Shown piece after piece: positions 53,069 to 61,614 of a stretch of DNA of 64,000 bases (position 1 is its first letter; each line of letters opens with the position of its first letter). Under the pieces are notes generated by a model. It had not been told where the DNA came from, ran no database searches, and saw only the letters and a program-made list of their open reading frames with translations. The position numbers and the translations under genes were made by a program. Origin of the DNA: Bifidobacterium sp. ESL0728 (GTDB lineage Bacteria > Actinomycetota > Actinomycetes > Actinomycetales > Bifidobacteriaceae); contig NZ_CP113925.1 in the NCBI RefSeq assembly GCF_029392015.1, forward strand, positions 2,418,001 to 2,482,000. The letters run 5' to 3'.

Positions 53069-56000
53069 CTACCTTCTGCGATTCGCATCGCTGACACCCG
53101 TTTCGCTGGATCCGGTTTGATCGGAATCCATTGATGCCAGGTTCTCGGAATCAGCAGAATCGTCAGAACCATCAGAGCCAGCGGAATTGGCCGAGGATTC
53201 CAAAGCCGCGTCACTCTCATCGCCTCTTGTGGAACGACGGCGCATGTAGAGGATTATCGCGCCGGCCGCAAGCAGGACGATAATCAGCACGGCGATACCG
53301 GCAATCGCGGCGCCGGTTTGGCCCAAACGTCCCCTGGTCCCGGAAATACCATCGGCCGAACCGTTGGCACCGTTGGCACCGCCGCCCGTAAGACCGCCAA
53401 AGCGTCCGCTACCGAGGCCACCCAGGCCGCTCAGACCACCGGCGCCGTTAACACCGTTGCCGCCGTTGAAGGATCCGCCGGCGGAACCGCCATTGCCGCC
53501 CCATCCGCCAGGCCCGGAAGGCCCGTTGCGGAAAGTGTCGGTGATGGTCACCGTGTTCTTGTCCGCAGCCTCAACCACCGTCTCTTCGCCGTTCGCCGGA
53601 TCGATCGACGTGGAATCCGCGCCGGCCGAATCGGTCTGCACGACCGTGCAATGAGCGCCGAGCAGGATGTCATCAAGCGTTGCGCTGTAGCCGTTCGCTC
53701 CGGTCAAAACAAACGCGCCATCGCCACCCAAATCAATCGCAACGGGCTTTCCATCGCGCTGGTAGGTGCAGGTGGCCTTGATCTTGAACGGGCCGTTGCC
53801 GCGGGACTGCACGGCGCTTTCGTCGCCGGTGCGCTTCACGACGATCGGCACCTGACCCACATCGTATCTGTCGGTTTCGGCGACAGTGACACTGCTCAGG
53901 TCGCCGACCAGCGTTGGGGTGCCGGGAACGGAACCGGGAACGCTGGAACCGGCAACGGCAGCGGCATCCGCCGCACGAGCCTGTGCAAGCGTGGCAATGG
54001 TCACCTTGCCGTTTTGAGGCAGGAACGTGTGCCTGGTCGCGCTCGAATCGGAGACTTGGGTGATGGTGCACTGCGTGCCCGCAGGGAAGACGCCGAAGCT
54101 CTTGGTAGCCGAGTCAGCGAGGCCAAACTGCTCGTTGAGCAACTGCTGGCCGCGATAATCGCAGACCGCCTTGAAACTGACGGGAACATTGCCGTAGCGG
54201 GAAGCCCCGGTACCGGAAACCGCGCGGTTGACGCTCAACGTGCCGGCATCGTAGTGGTTGGTCACCGTGGTGGCCACCAGATGCGCGATGTCGCCCGCGC
54301 TGCCGTCACCGACGCGAACACTCGCGCTGCCGTTGGCATTGTCGGTGACATTGTCGCCGGTGAACGCCGTCCTGTCGGCCGCGGAAGTATCGGTTTCGGT
54401 GACGGTGCAAGTGGAATTGGCCGGAATCGTATCGGCCGGGGCATGCCAGGTCTGGCCGTCGCTCAGCGTGAATATAGCACTTTCGGCACCACCGGCAAAC
54501 AGCACCGTCTGGCCGTCACTCGTCTTGCAGGCCACCTTGAAGCCGAATGGGCCGAAGCTGCCCTTGTCGGCCTTGGTGTCGACCTTCTTGGTGACGCTCA
54601 GGCCGGAGTAGCGGTAGGTGTTGGTGATCTTCGCGGATTGGGCGGCGACCACCGCGTTAGTGGGGTTGCCGGAACCATCGAGAGTGTCGTTTGTGATGAT
54701 ATTCATCGTATCGGAATCACCGGTATTGTTGTCACCGTTCACGCTTACGGTGCGTTCGGTCTCGCCGAACTGGCCGAGCGAGCCGTCTTCGGAAACCGTG
54801 CAGACGGTATTGCCCGCGCCGCTTCCGTCGACACTCAACGGAATACCCGCAAGCCTGCCGGCGGCGTAAGTGCCGTCGTGCTGCTTGTTCAGCGTAACCA
54901 AGCCGTGGCTCTGACCGCCGAAGAGCATCGAATCCCCGGAAGCGTCCTTGCAAGTCACGGAGGCACGAACGTGCTGCGGAGCATACGCGCTCGCCGCAGC
55001 ACCGCCCACGGCCTTGTCGACCTTGAGGGAACCGGTTTCGATGCGCGTGCCGAAGCGTTCCGGCGCGGCGGGATGCATGGTGTCGTCGGCCGAGGTGTAA
55101 AGGATGCCGAACTGCGCCCAAGCCTCCTGCGAGCCGGCCGTCTGGTCAAGCGAAACAGGAACCGTCGGGTCGGAATCGTCAGCGAGCGAGCCCGGGGACG
55201 CCGCCGGAGCGTTCTTGGAAGTGTAGGTGACGTCCGCGCCCTTGCCGGGTACGAGCCCGCCGCCGGACGCACCTGTGAAGTCAAGGGTTATGCGAAGGCC
55301 GGTGACCTTCGACCAATCCGTAACACTGGCGCTCGGAACCCAAGTGGAGGCCGAGCAGGACGTGCTCGCGGGGGTGCTGGAAATACCCGGCAACGTGCTC
55401 CACGTATCCACGCAAGGCGAGGTATCGGTGGAAGCCTCGATGGTCGCGCTCGTGCCCGCAGGCGCGCCCACGACCTTTGGGGCCTCGGTGAGCTCAGGAC
55501 GGTAGGTCGAGCCGCGGTAATCGCCGCTGGCCACCACGCTCTTGTCGTGCTTGGCCGGAAGCTGCTCGAAGAACTGGACCTTCTTCTCCGTGGCGGTGCC
55601 GGCATTGACCATGTGCAGCACCCAGTCGTCCTTGCCGCCCACAGCGGTATTGGCACGGCATGGCGCGCGGTAATAATTCTTGCCGTCAAGCGCGGTGAGG
55701 GTCGGCTCGCAGGTCTGGGTGGGGTCGAGCGTATTGATTGCGCCAGACTTGCTACCCTTTACCCCGCCAACAATATAGATGTTCTCGCCACTGGATGGTG
55801 TGACGAAATCGGATACCCTACCACCAATGCTGAGACCGCTGCTATCCACGACCGGATCGACATGGTTGGAGTATCCGCCAACATACCACAAATTCGTCAA
55901 ATGCTGATGCGTGGTGACCGTGACAGGCAAAGTAACGTTCGTACCTGCCGCAGCCCCCGGCTCCATTTCCAGCCAAACGGTCATTTTCACCACTTCGCCC

Positions 56001-59000
56001 GGCAGCATGCGGCTCTTGCCCGCCGGCCAGCTGAACACCAGCTTGCTCGGGTTGCTCGAATCGAGTGTCGGGACGGTAGTGAGCATGCCGGAATTGGGCA
56101 CGCCGCTCACGGCACCCGGCGTAAAGGCGAACGGATGGGTCGGATCGCCCGGGCCACCCTGGCCGGTATAGCGCAGCTCGGCGGGCAAGTCGGCACTCAC
56201 CTTGTCGATATCGAGGTATCCGGTGCCGATATTGGAGAAGTAGATATCCCACGGCACCATCTGGCCGACCGTGACTGCAGGAGTGCCGTTGTTGGCCACC
56301 TCGCTGACGCCGAGACCGGCCTGGCCAAAGCCCCAAGTCATCGGAGCGCTGGTATCGGCCGAATTCGACTGGTCGGGATTGACGCCGTCGTGCAGAATGC
56401 TCTCCACCTCCGAGGAAACCGCGTTGGGCTCGCTGCCGGGGTAGGCGACGGGCTGCGTGTCGTCGTCGCGAACATGCTCGCGCTGGACCACCGTGTAGGC
56501 GATCTGCGAGTTCCATGCGACGTCGGTGGAAGTGGTGAAGAGCTGCTCGTTGCCGGAAGCGTTCGGGTTGGTGAAGACGAAACGCAAGCCTTGGATATCG
56601 TTGTATTGCGCCGGCGTTACGGGCATCGTATAGGCCGAGCTTCCGCCGGGAAGTTGCGCCTGCGCGTCTCCGTCTTTCCAGCCCATCGCGCCGCCGGGCC
56701 CGAACGGCCCGTAAACGCCGATCTTCACCTTGGTGGCTCCGGCCGGGAACGTGAGCTGCGTGAGTCCGGTGAAGTTGAAGTTCTTCCAGAAGTGGCCGGT
56801 CTTGGTGGAACTGCCGTCCTTGCCTTGGCCGTCCGGCCAGCTTGTCAGCGTCACCTTGGTGGGCGAAAGCGAGGAATCGACGCTCGCGCCGTTGGTGCTG
56901 TTCGCGTTCATCGTGACGGTCTGCGGCACTTGCGGGTGGACATCGACCAGGTTGTTGGGGGCGATTGTCTCGCCGATGGAGGCCAACAGGCTTCCGGTGC
57001 GGTAACTGATATCCGTCCTGATGAACTTGGTGGGTTTGTCGTTTGCGCTGCCGTCGGTGATCGGCGCGTAAATCTGCGCGGTCGCACGGCTGGTATCGGT
57101 ATTGTTGCCTACGGCGGCACTTGGCACGAACGGCTGATTTGTCGCACGCAATGTGTCACGCACGCGTGTCGTCAATTTCACGTGCACATAGTTGCCCTTC
57201 ACCAGCGTCGGGCCAGCCGTGGCCGGGTCCGAAGAGCCTTGGAAGATGACCGCGACGGCAACGACGTCGGCAAGCTGGGCTTCCGTCATGGCGTTGGCCT
57301 GCGCGGCCGTGGTAATCGTCGGATCGACGGTGAAGGTGCCTGCCCCGGTCGCATAGTTCGTAGGCGTATAGCGAAGAATATAGACGCGCGAGTCATTGAG
57401 CGATACCTGGCTCGGATCGTCGGAGCTGATATCGATGTGGGTCAGCGTCTGCCGGTTGAACATATTCGGCATCGAGGACGTGGAATCAAGCTTTCCGGTG
57501 ACCATATCGGGAACCCGGGCGGGCGTGAACGGATTCTCCGTGGCCGCCGCCGGGGTATTGTCGGTGAAGCAAGTGCCTTGGTTGGTCATATCGCATTCCG
57601 ACGGCGTGACGATACGCAGATACGAGGCGCGGTTCGGCGAATCGTTGGCGGCTGATATGTCATACGTTTGCGCCGGATAGGAGCTTATCGGAGCGGAAAC
57701 GCCATGCGGCGGAACCAGAAGGTTGTAGGTACCCCCATTGCCTTCCTTGACGGCCGCCTTGTAATCGATGATATCGAGCCTGCCGCCGTTCATGGCTATG
57801 TAATGCTTCGCATTCGGATGCGCGGGATCCACGGCCGCCGCTCTGACGGAATCCAACCTGACGTTCTGCGGCTGGGGATGGCTCGTGTCGTTGCCCGAAA
57901 CGTGCCCCGTGACGAAAGAGGAAGTGCCGCGTTTCTTGTCGCGCAGCTGCCAGTTCGCCGAAAAATCGCGGGTTTGGGCGGCCGCGACCACTCCCGTTCC
58001 GGGCTCTGGCACGTAGGGCTTGCCTGCCGTGATATCCGCCGTGCGGGCGTCGTTATCGGGCTCAACGGTGATTTCCAAACCGGCGATGGTTCCTACATCA
58101 CTTGCCGGCACTGTATAGCCCTTGAAAGAGCGGTCCGTATTCTGCCAAGCGCCACCGGGCGCAGGAACCACGGACCAGGTACCGGTGGACCAAGTACTGC
58201 CCGCACGGTAGACGCGCACCTGTGTGATTTTGTCATACTTAAGGTACCAACCGTTGGTATACGGCGTATCGGACGCGGCGATGGGATTGATGGAAAGCAG
58301 GTCGAAGACGTCGTTCCACATGTCGTTATGCGCGCCCGCGTCCGGGTAATCGGTCACGTCTCCGGCTTGTTTGAGGCTCACCGAAGTCATATCACCGTTG
58401 ATGCCCCACATCAGGTGCGAGGTGACTTTCTTGCCGGAAAGGGAAGGCACGGAATTCAAGTCGGCATTGGAATTGTCCGGGTCGCTGAAAGTCGCTTTGA
58501 TCCAGTCGTCGACCCGGAAGTAATCCTCCCCGGGATGAAGCTCCGGATTTTTGAACGCGAGGACGCCGACCGTACTCTGGTTGGCCGAATCCACATCGAG
58601 CGCGTTGCTGTTGACCTGATAGCCCTCGTCGGTTTTGCCCGACGCGGCAAGGCTGGTGGTGTTGCCGTAGGTGTATTTCGTCGGTTTCTCGGGGTTGGGG
58701 GCGTCGAGGGCATCGGTTGCACCGGTCCCGTCGCGCTTTTGGTCGCGGGCGGTGAAACTGACATACTGCGCAATGGCCGTGCTGCCGGCGAACGCGGTGC
58801 TGCCGGGGTCCGATTCGAGCTTGAAACGTATGCCTGTCACCTGGTCCGGGGTTGCGCCGGAATGGGCGGCGCTGAGGTGTGTTTTCAGATCGGCGGCGCT
58901 GAGGCTATAGAAGTAACTTGTGCCTTGCGGGGCCTTGCTATCGAGCTCGACCCAGCCCACGCCCGGAAGGTTGACACTCACGGTCAGCTTGGTATGCGCC

Positions 59001-61126
59001 GGAACCGGCGTGGATTCGATGGCGTTCAAGTCGAAGACGTTCCAGAAATTGTTGTGGTTGCTTTCGGGGGTGCCTTCGCTGATCGCGCCGGCGGCATCGA
59101 TGGTCTTGTCGACCCAGGAATCCTCGACGGTAATGGTATCGGGCTGCAGGTAATCGGTGCTTGCGCCCGTGGTCTCCGCGTAACTGACCACCGCCTGATG
59201 CTCGATCGGCACAGCGCCGCTTGGGCTGACCGTCTTATTGACCGTCACCTGAATCTGCGGCTTGACCAGCGTCATGGTTGCGACGGGCGCGGTGGCCGAG
59301 GCCGTTGCCGTGTTGTGCGCAGTGACCGTGGCCTTGGTGTTGGCATCCTTGATATCGTCCGTTGTCTGGCCGGCCGGGAACGTATAGGTACTGGACGATT
59401 TCACGCCGAATCTGATGGCGGCATTCGCAGCCGCTGGAATGGGATTGGTGGCCGCAACGCTTGGCGTCGAGCCGAATTTGACGTCGAAGGAAGCGATGGC
59501 ACCGCTGGGAGGGGCCGGCACGTCGCCGTTGTTGAAAGTCACGGTTTGGTCGGGCAGGGCGGTATTGAGCATGTGATAGACGACCGTGCCGCTATTGGCA
59601 CCCGCAGGATAGGAAATGGCTTTGAAACCGTCGAATTTGATATCGGAACTGAAGAAGCCCCTGCCGACCGCGGCTTCCATCTTTGCCACTGGCGAGTTGC
59701 CGTTGGTGATCACAACCGTTCCGGTTGCACCGTTGCCGGCCGGGTGGCGGGCCGGGTCGAAGGACTCGCCAACCGTCACGCCCAACTGGGTCGGCTTAAG
59801 GGTTACCACGACCGGCGTCGAAACCGTCGGCGTGCCTGATTGTGAGCCTTGCAAAGCGTTGGCTTGGAAGACGGCATTGATGGGAGTCGAGGTGTTCAGC
59901 TCGGCAAGCGGGCTGTTGGAGGCATCGTTGCGGTCACTCGCACGTTGTTTGAGATTGATGGTGACGGTTATTGGGCTGGGGGGCGTGGTGCTCGGCGCCA
60001 TCGCACCGGTATAGGTGAAACGAAGTCCGCCGACATTCGCAGCGTTCACACCGGTCGGTAGGGCATACGTGGTTGCCGGAACGCCGGTAACCCAGTTCCA
60101 TTTGCCCGAAGCGTCTTTGATATAGGCATCCGTTTGCACCTGTGTGGCGCCGGCCGGCAACGATGCGGAGCCGAAACTGTCAAAATTGAAGAAACGGAAC
60201 GGATTGTCGGCATCAAGCGAGGTGGCATTCGCACCGGCTTGGGCATCCGAGGGCATCTGCGCGACGACCTTGTCGGTATTGATATTTGAAGTGTTCGTGA
60301 CGTGGAGCCTCAGGGTTTCAGGTGCATTGGCGACATACGAGGTGTTCCAGGGGTCAAACTCGCCGTCCACCTTGGCCTCAAGCTTGAGGTCGACGCTCAC
60401 TTGCACGGTGGCAGAGGAAGTCACGGACTTGGAATTGGAAGCGGAAAGCACGGCGGAATTGACGATGTTGGTTTTGTTGTGCGGGTCGCTCGGCAGGAAG
60501 TCCGCGGGAACCTGCAATGTGAGGGTGGCCGTGCCGTTCATTCCCACGACCAGGCCGGTTTTGTTCATCCCACCCGACACGAATTGCTGGCCCGGAGTCA
60601 AGGTGAACGAGGTGTTGGCACCAACGTTGGCGGGCCGTGAAGGCTGAGCGACCCCGCCTTCTTTCCACTGGACGTTCGCCTGCAGACTTGGGCTTATATA
60701 GAAATCGGTGATGGGGAAACCCTGCAGGGCGGCCGGAAGCTGGTCGGCGAGACTTGCGGCCTCGCAGTTGGTCTCCGAGCAGCCGAGGTTGAATTGGTAT
60801 GTGAATTTGTCACCGGGCTTGAGAGACGTCGGACTCGCGCCGCTTACGCCGTAAACGTCCTGCGAAAAATTGAGGAACTGGTAAACCGGATCGCCCTGCG
60901 CGCCTACCTTATTATTACTGCTGCTGGGTTTCGAGGCGCTTCCAGCCGAATTCGGACTGCCGGGATCAACGCTGTTGGCCGAGGCGATCACACCGCCGCT
61001 CAACAGTGTCGCCACCGCAGCCACCATGGCCACGAGCCACTTCAACCGGTTTGTTATTCCGCCATTTGCGCTGTGCGCTTTACCGGCTGCATGCTTCATC
61101 GTCCGGCCTTTGTCAAACAGCTTCAT
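53069..61126 (-). CDS. Giant surface protein B, tandem paralogue of protein A
   Basis: This 2685-aa protein shares the plan of its neighbour: signal peptide (LKWLVAMVAAVATLLSGGVI), long ectodomain, four DUF5979-like modules starting near 2029, 2170, 2290 and 2419, a membrane helix (GIAVLIIVLLAAGAIILYM) and a Ser/Asp-rich tail of about 57 residues. It differs in the juxtamembrane linker, which is Gly/Asn-rich (GGNGGSAGGSFNGGNG) instead of SNGLFG repeats, and it lacks the long Ser/Pro linker. RLGQTGA precedes the helix where a sorting signal would be. N-terminus, C-terminal modules and helix are nearly identical to protein A, while the ectodomain has diverged. GGGGGAG lies 7 bp before the ATG. 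It is probably an adhesin with a different specificity. Confidence 0.88.
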   Translation of the reverse strand: MKLFDKGRTMKHAAGKAHSANGGITNRLKWLVAMVAAVATLLSGGVIASANSVDPGSPNSAGSASKPSSSNNKVGAQGDPVYQFLNFSQDVYGVSGASPTSLKPGDKFTYQFNLGCSETNCEAASLADQLPAALQGFPITDFYISPSLQANVQWKEGGVAQPSRPANVGANTSFTLTPGQQFVSGGMNKTGLVVGMNGTATLTLQVPADFLPSDPHNKTNIVNSAVLSASNSKSVTSSATVQVSVDLKLEAKVDGEFDPWNTSYVANAPETLRLHVTNTSNINTDKVVAQMPSDAQAGANATSLDADNPFRFFNFDSFGSASLPAGATQVQTDAYIKDASGKWNWVTGVPATTYALPTGVNAANVGGLRFTYTGAMAPSTTPPSPITVTINLKQRASDRNDASNSPLAELNTSTPINAVFQANALQGSQSGTPTVSTPVVVTLKPTQLGVTVGESFDPARHPAGNGATGTVVITNGNSPVAKMEAAVGRGFFSSDIKFDGFKAISYPAGANSGTVVYHMLNTALPDQTVTFNNGDVPAPPSGAIASFDVKFGSTPSVAATNPIPAAANAAIRFGVKSSSTYTFPAGQTTDDIKDANTKATVTAHNTATASATAPVATMTLVKPQIQVTVNKTVSPSGAVPIEHQAVVSYAETTGASTDYLQPDTITVEDSWVDKTIDAAGAISEGTPESNHNNFWNVFDLNAIESTPVPAHTKLTVSVNLPGVGWVELDSKAPQGTSYFYSLSAADLKTHLSAAHSGATPDQVTGIRFKLESDPGSTAFAGSTAIAQYVSFTARDQKRDGTGATDALDAPNPEKPTKYTYGNTTSLAASGKTDEGYQVNSNALDVDSANQSTVGVLAFKNPELHPGEDYFRVDDWIKATFSDPDNSNADLNSVPSLSGKKVTSHLMWGINGDMTSVSLKQAGDVTDYPDAGAHNDMWNDVFDLLSINPIAASDTPYTNGWYLKYDKITQVRVYRAGSTWSTGTWSVVPAPGGAWQNTDRSFKGYTVPASDVGTIAGLEITVEPDNDARTADITAGKPYVPEPGTGVVAAAQTRDFSANWQLRDKKRGTSSFVTGHVSGNDTSHPQPQNVRLDSVRAAAVDPAHPNAKHYIAMNGGRLDIIDYKAAVKEGNGGTYNLLVPPHGVSAPISSYPAQTYDISAANDSPNRASYLRIVTPSECDMTNQGTCFTDNTPAAATENPFTPARVPDMVTGKLDSTSSMPNMFNRQTLTHIDISSDDPSQVSLNDSRVYILRYTPTNYATGAGTFTVDPTITTAAQANAMTEAQLADVVAVAVIFQGSSDPATAGPTLVKGNYVHVKLTTRVRDTLRATNQPFVPSAAVGNNTDTSRATAQIYAPITDGSANDKPTKFIRTDISYRTGSLLASIGETIAPNNLVDVHPQVPQTVTMNANSTNGASVDSSLSPTKVTLTSWPDGQGKDGSSTKTGHFWKNFNFTGLTQLTFPAGATKVKIGVYGPFGPGGAMGWKDGDAQAQLPGGSSAYTMPVTPAQYNDIQGLRFVFTNPNASGNEQLFTTSTDVAWNSQIAYTVVQREHVRDDDTQPVAYPGSEPNAVSSEVESILHDGVNPDQSNSADTSAPMTWGFGQAGLGVSEVANNGTPAVTVGQMVPWDIYFSNIGTGYLDIDKVSADLPAELRYTGQGGPGDPTHPFAFTPGAVSGVPNSGMLTTVPTLDSSNPSKLVFSWPAGKSRMLPGEVVKMTVWLEMEPGAAAGTNVTLPVTVTTHQHLTNLWYVGGYSNHVDPVVDSSGLSIGGRVSDFVTPSSGENIYIVGGVKGSKSGAINTLDPTQTCEPTLTALDGKNYYRAPCRANTAVGGKDDWVLHMVNAGTATEKKVQFFEQLPAKHDKSVVASGDYRGSTYRPELTEAPKVVGAPAGTSATIEASTDTSPCVDTWSTLPGISSTPASTSCSASTWVPSASVTDWSKVTGLRITLDFTGASGGGLVPGKGADVTYTSKNAPAASPGSLADDSDPTVPVSLDQTAGSQEAWAQFGILYTSADDTMHPAAPERFGTRIETGSLKVDKAVGGAAASAYAPQHVRASVTCKDASGDSMLFGGQSHGLVTLNKQHDGTYAAGRLAGIPLSVDGSGAGNTVCTVSEDGSLGQFGETERTVSVNGDNNTGDSDTMNIITNDTLDGSGNPTNAVVAAQSAKITNTYRYSGLSVTKKVDTKADKGSFGPFGFKVACKTSDGQTVLFAGGAESAIFTLSDGQTWHAPADTIPANSTCTVTETDTSAADRTAFTGDNVTDNANGSASVRVGDGSAGDIAHLVATTVTNHYDAGTLSVNRAVSGTGASRYGNVPVSFKAVCDYRGQQLLNEQFGLADSATKSFGVFPAGTQCTITQVSDSSATRHTFLPQNGKVTIATLAQARAADAAAVAGSSVPGSVPGTPTLVGDLSSVTVAETDRYDVGQVPIVVKRTGDESAVQSRGNGPFKIKATCTYQRDGKPVAIDLGGDGAFVLTGANGYSATLDDILLGAHCTVVQTDSAGADSTSIDPANGEETVVEAADKNTVTITDTFRNGPSGPGGWGGNGGSAGGSFNGGNGVNGAGGLSGLGGLGSGRFGGLTGGGANGANGSADGISGTRGRLGQTGAAIAGIAVLIIVLLAAGAIILYMRRRSTRGDESDAALESSANSAGSDGSDDSADSENLASMDSDQTGSSETGVSDANRRR

Positions 61127-61223
61127 ATCTTTACTCCCCCGGTCTTGCGTCTCAGAGCCTTACGACATGGCTCTACGGCGCAAAAGACTCTCTCCGTTCT
61201 TCGTCGTTCTTCCGTGGAGGACA

Positions 61224-61299
61224 TTGGCATAAAATATCTACGTAAACCAATAAACTATCCACTTAAAACCTTTGCTATCATCCTATCAGTGCATGAGAG
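61224..61299 (-). promoter_or_regulatory. Leader/promoter element shared by both giant genes (second copy)
   Basis: TTGGCATAA (61224-61232), CCAATAAA, CTTAAA and TATCAGTGCATG follow in the order and spacing of 52681-52758. It lies about 98-173 bp upstream of the start of giant gene B. Confidence 0.6.
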
Positions 61300-61614
61300 C
61301 TTAGGTTTAAAACAGATTCGGAACTGATGCCCAAAACGTTGGAAATATTGACATTCTGCGTGTTATTTATAGACATTTCTGAAGTTTTAGTAGAAAGTGA
61401 TTTTTATTTTACTTTACATAAATCCTTATACGTAATGGTTAATTTGTTTGCTTTATTAAACTTTAAATAAAGCAACAACCAATTATCTTAAAAATTCACC
61501 GTCTTTTATTCCACCTGGCAATTAACGCAACCGGCATCTTAAATTAAGCTTCAAGTGATGAAACCCCGAATCAACGTCGAAGCCGGGGTTCCCGAACCGA
61601 TTTCCAGTCCTGTT
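61300..61614. other. AT-rich gap between acyl-CoA ligase gene and giant gene B leader
   Basis: About 310 bp, very A/T-rich between 61360 and 61500, with no gene. GAACCCCGGCTTCG at about 61580 together with GAAACCCCGAATCAACGTCGAAGCCGGGGTTCC on the other side forms a GC-rich hairpin (61559-61592) just after the ligase stop and is a likely terminator. Confidence 0.5.

Noticed and set aside
53318..57655. A 1445-codon open plus-strand frame within giant gene B
   Set aside because: It lies wholly antisense to a gene with signal peptide, recognisable modules and a ribosome site. Its translation is rich in Arg, Gly and Val with no domain, as expected for a complementary shadow of a GC-rich gene.
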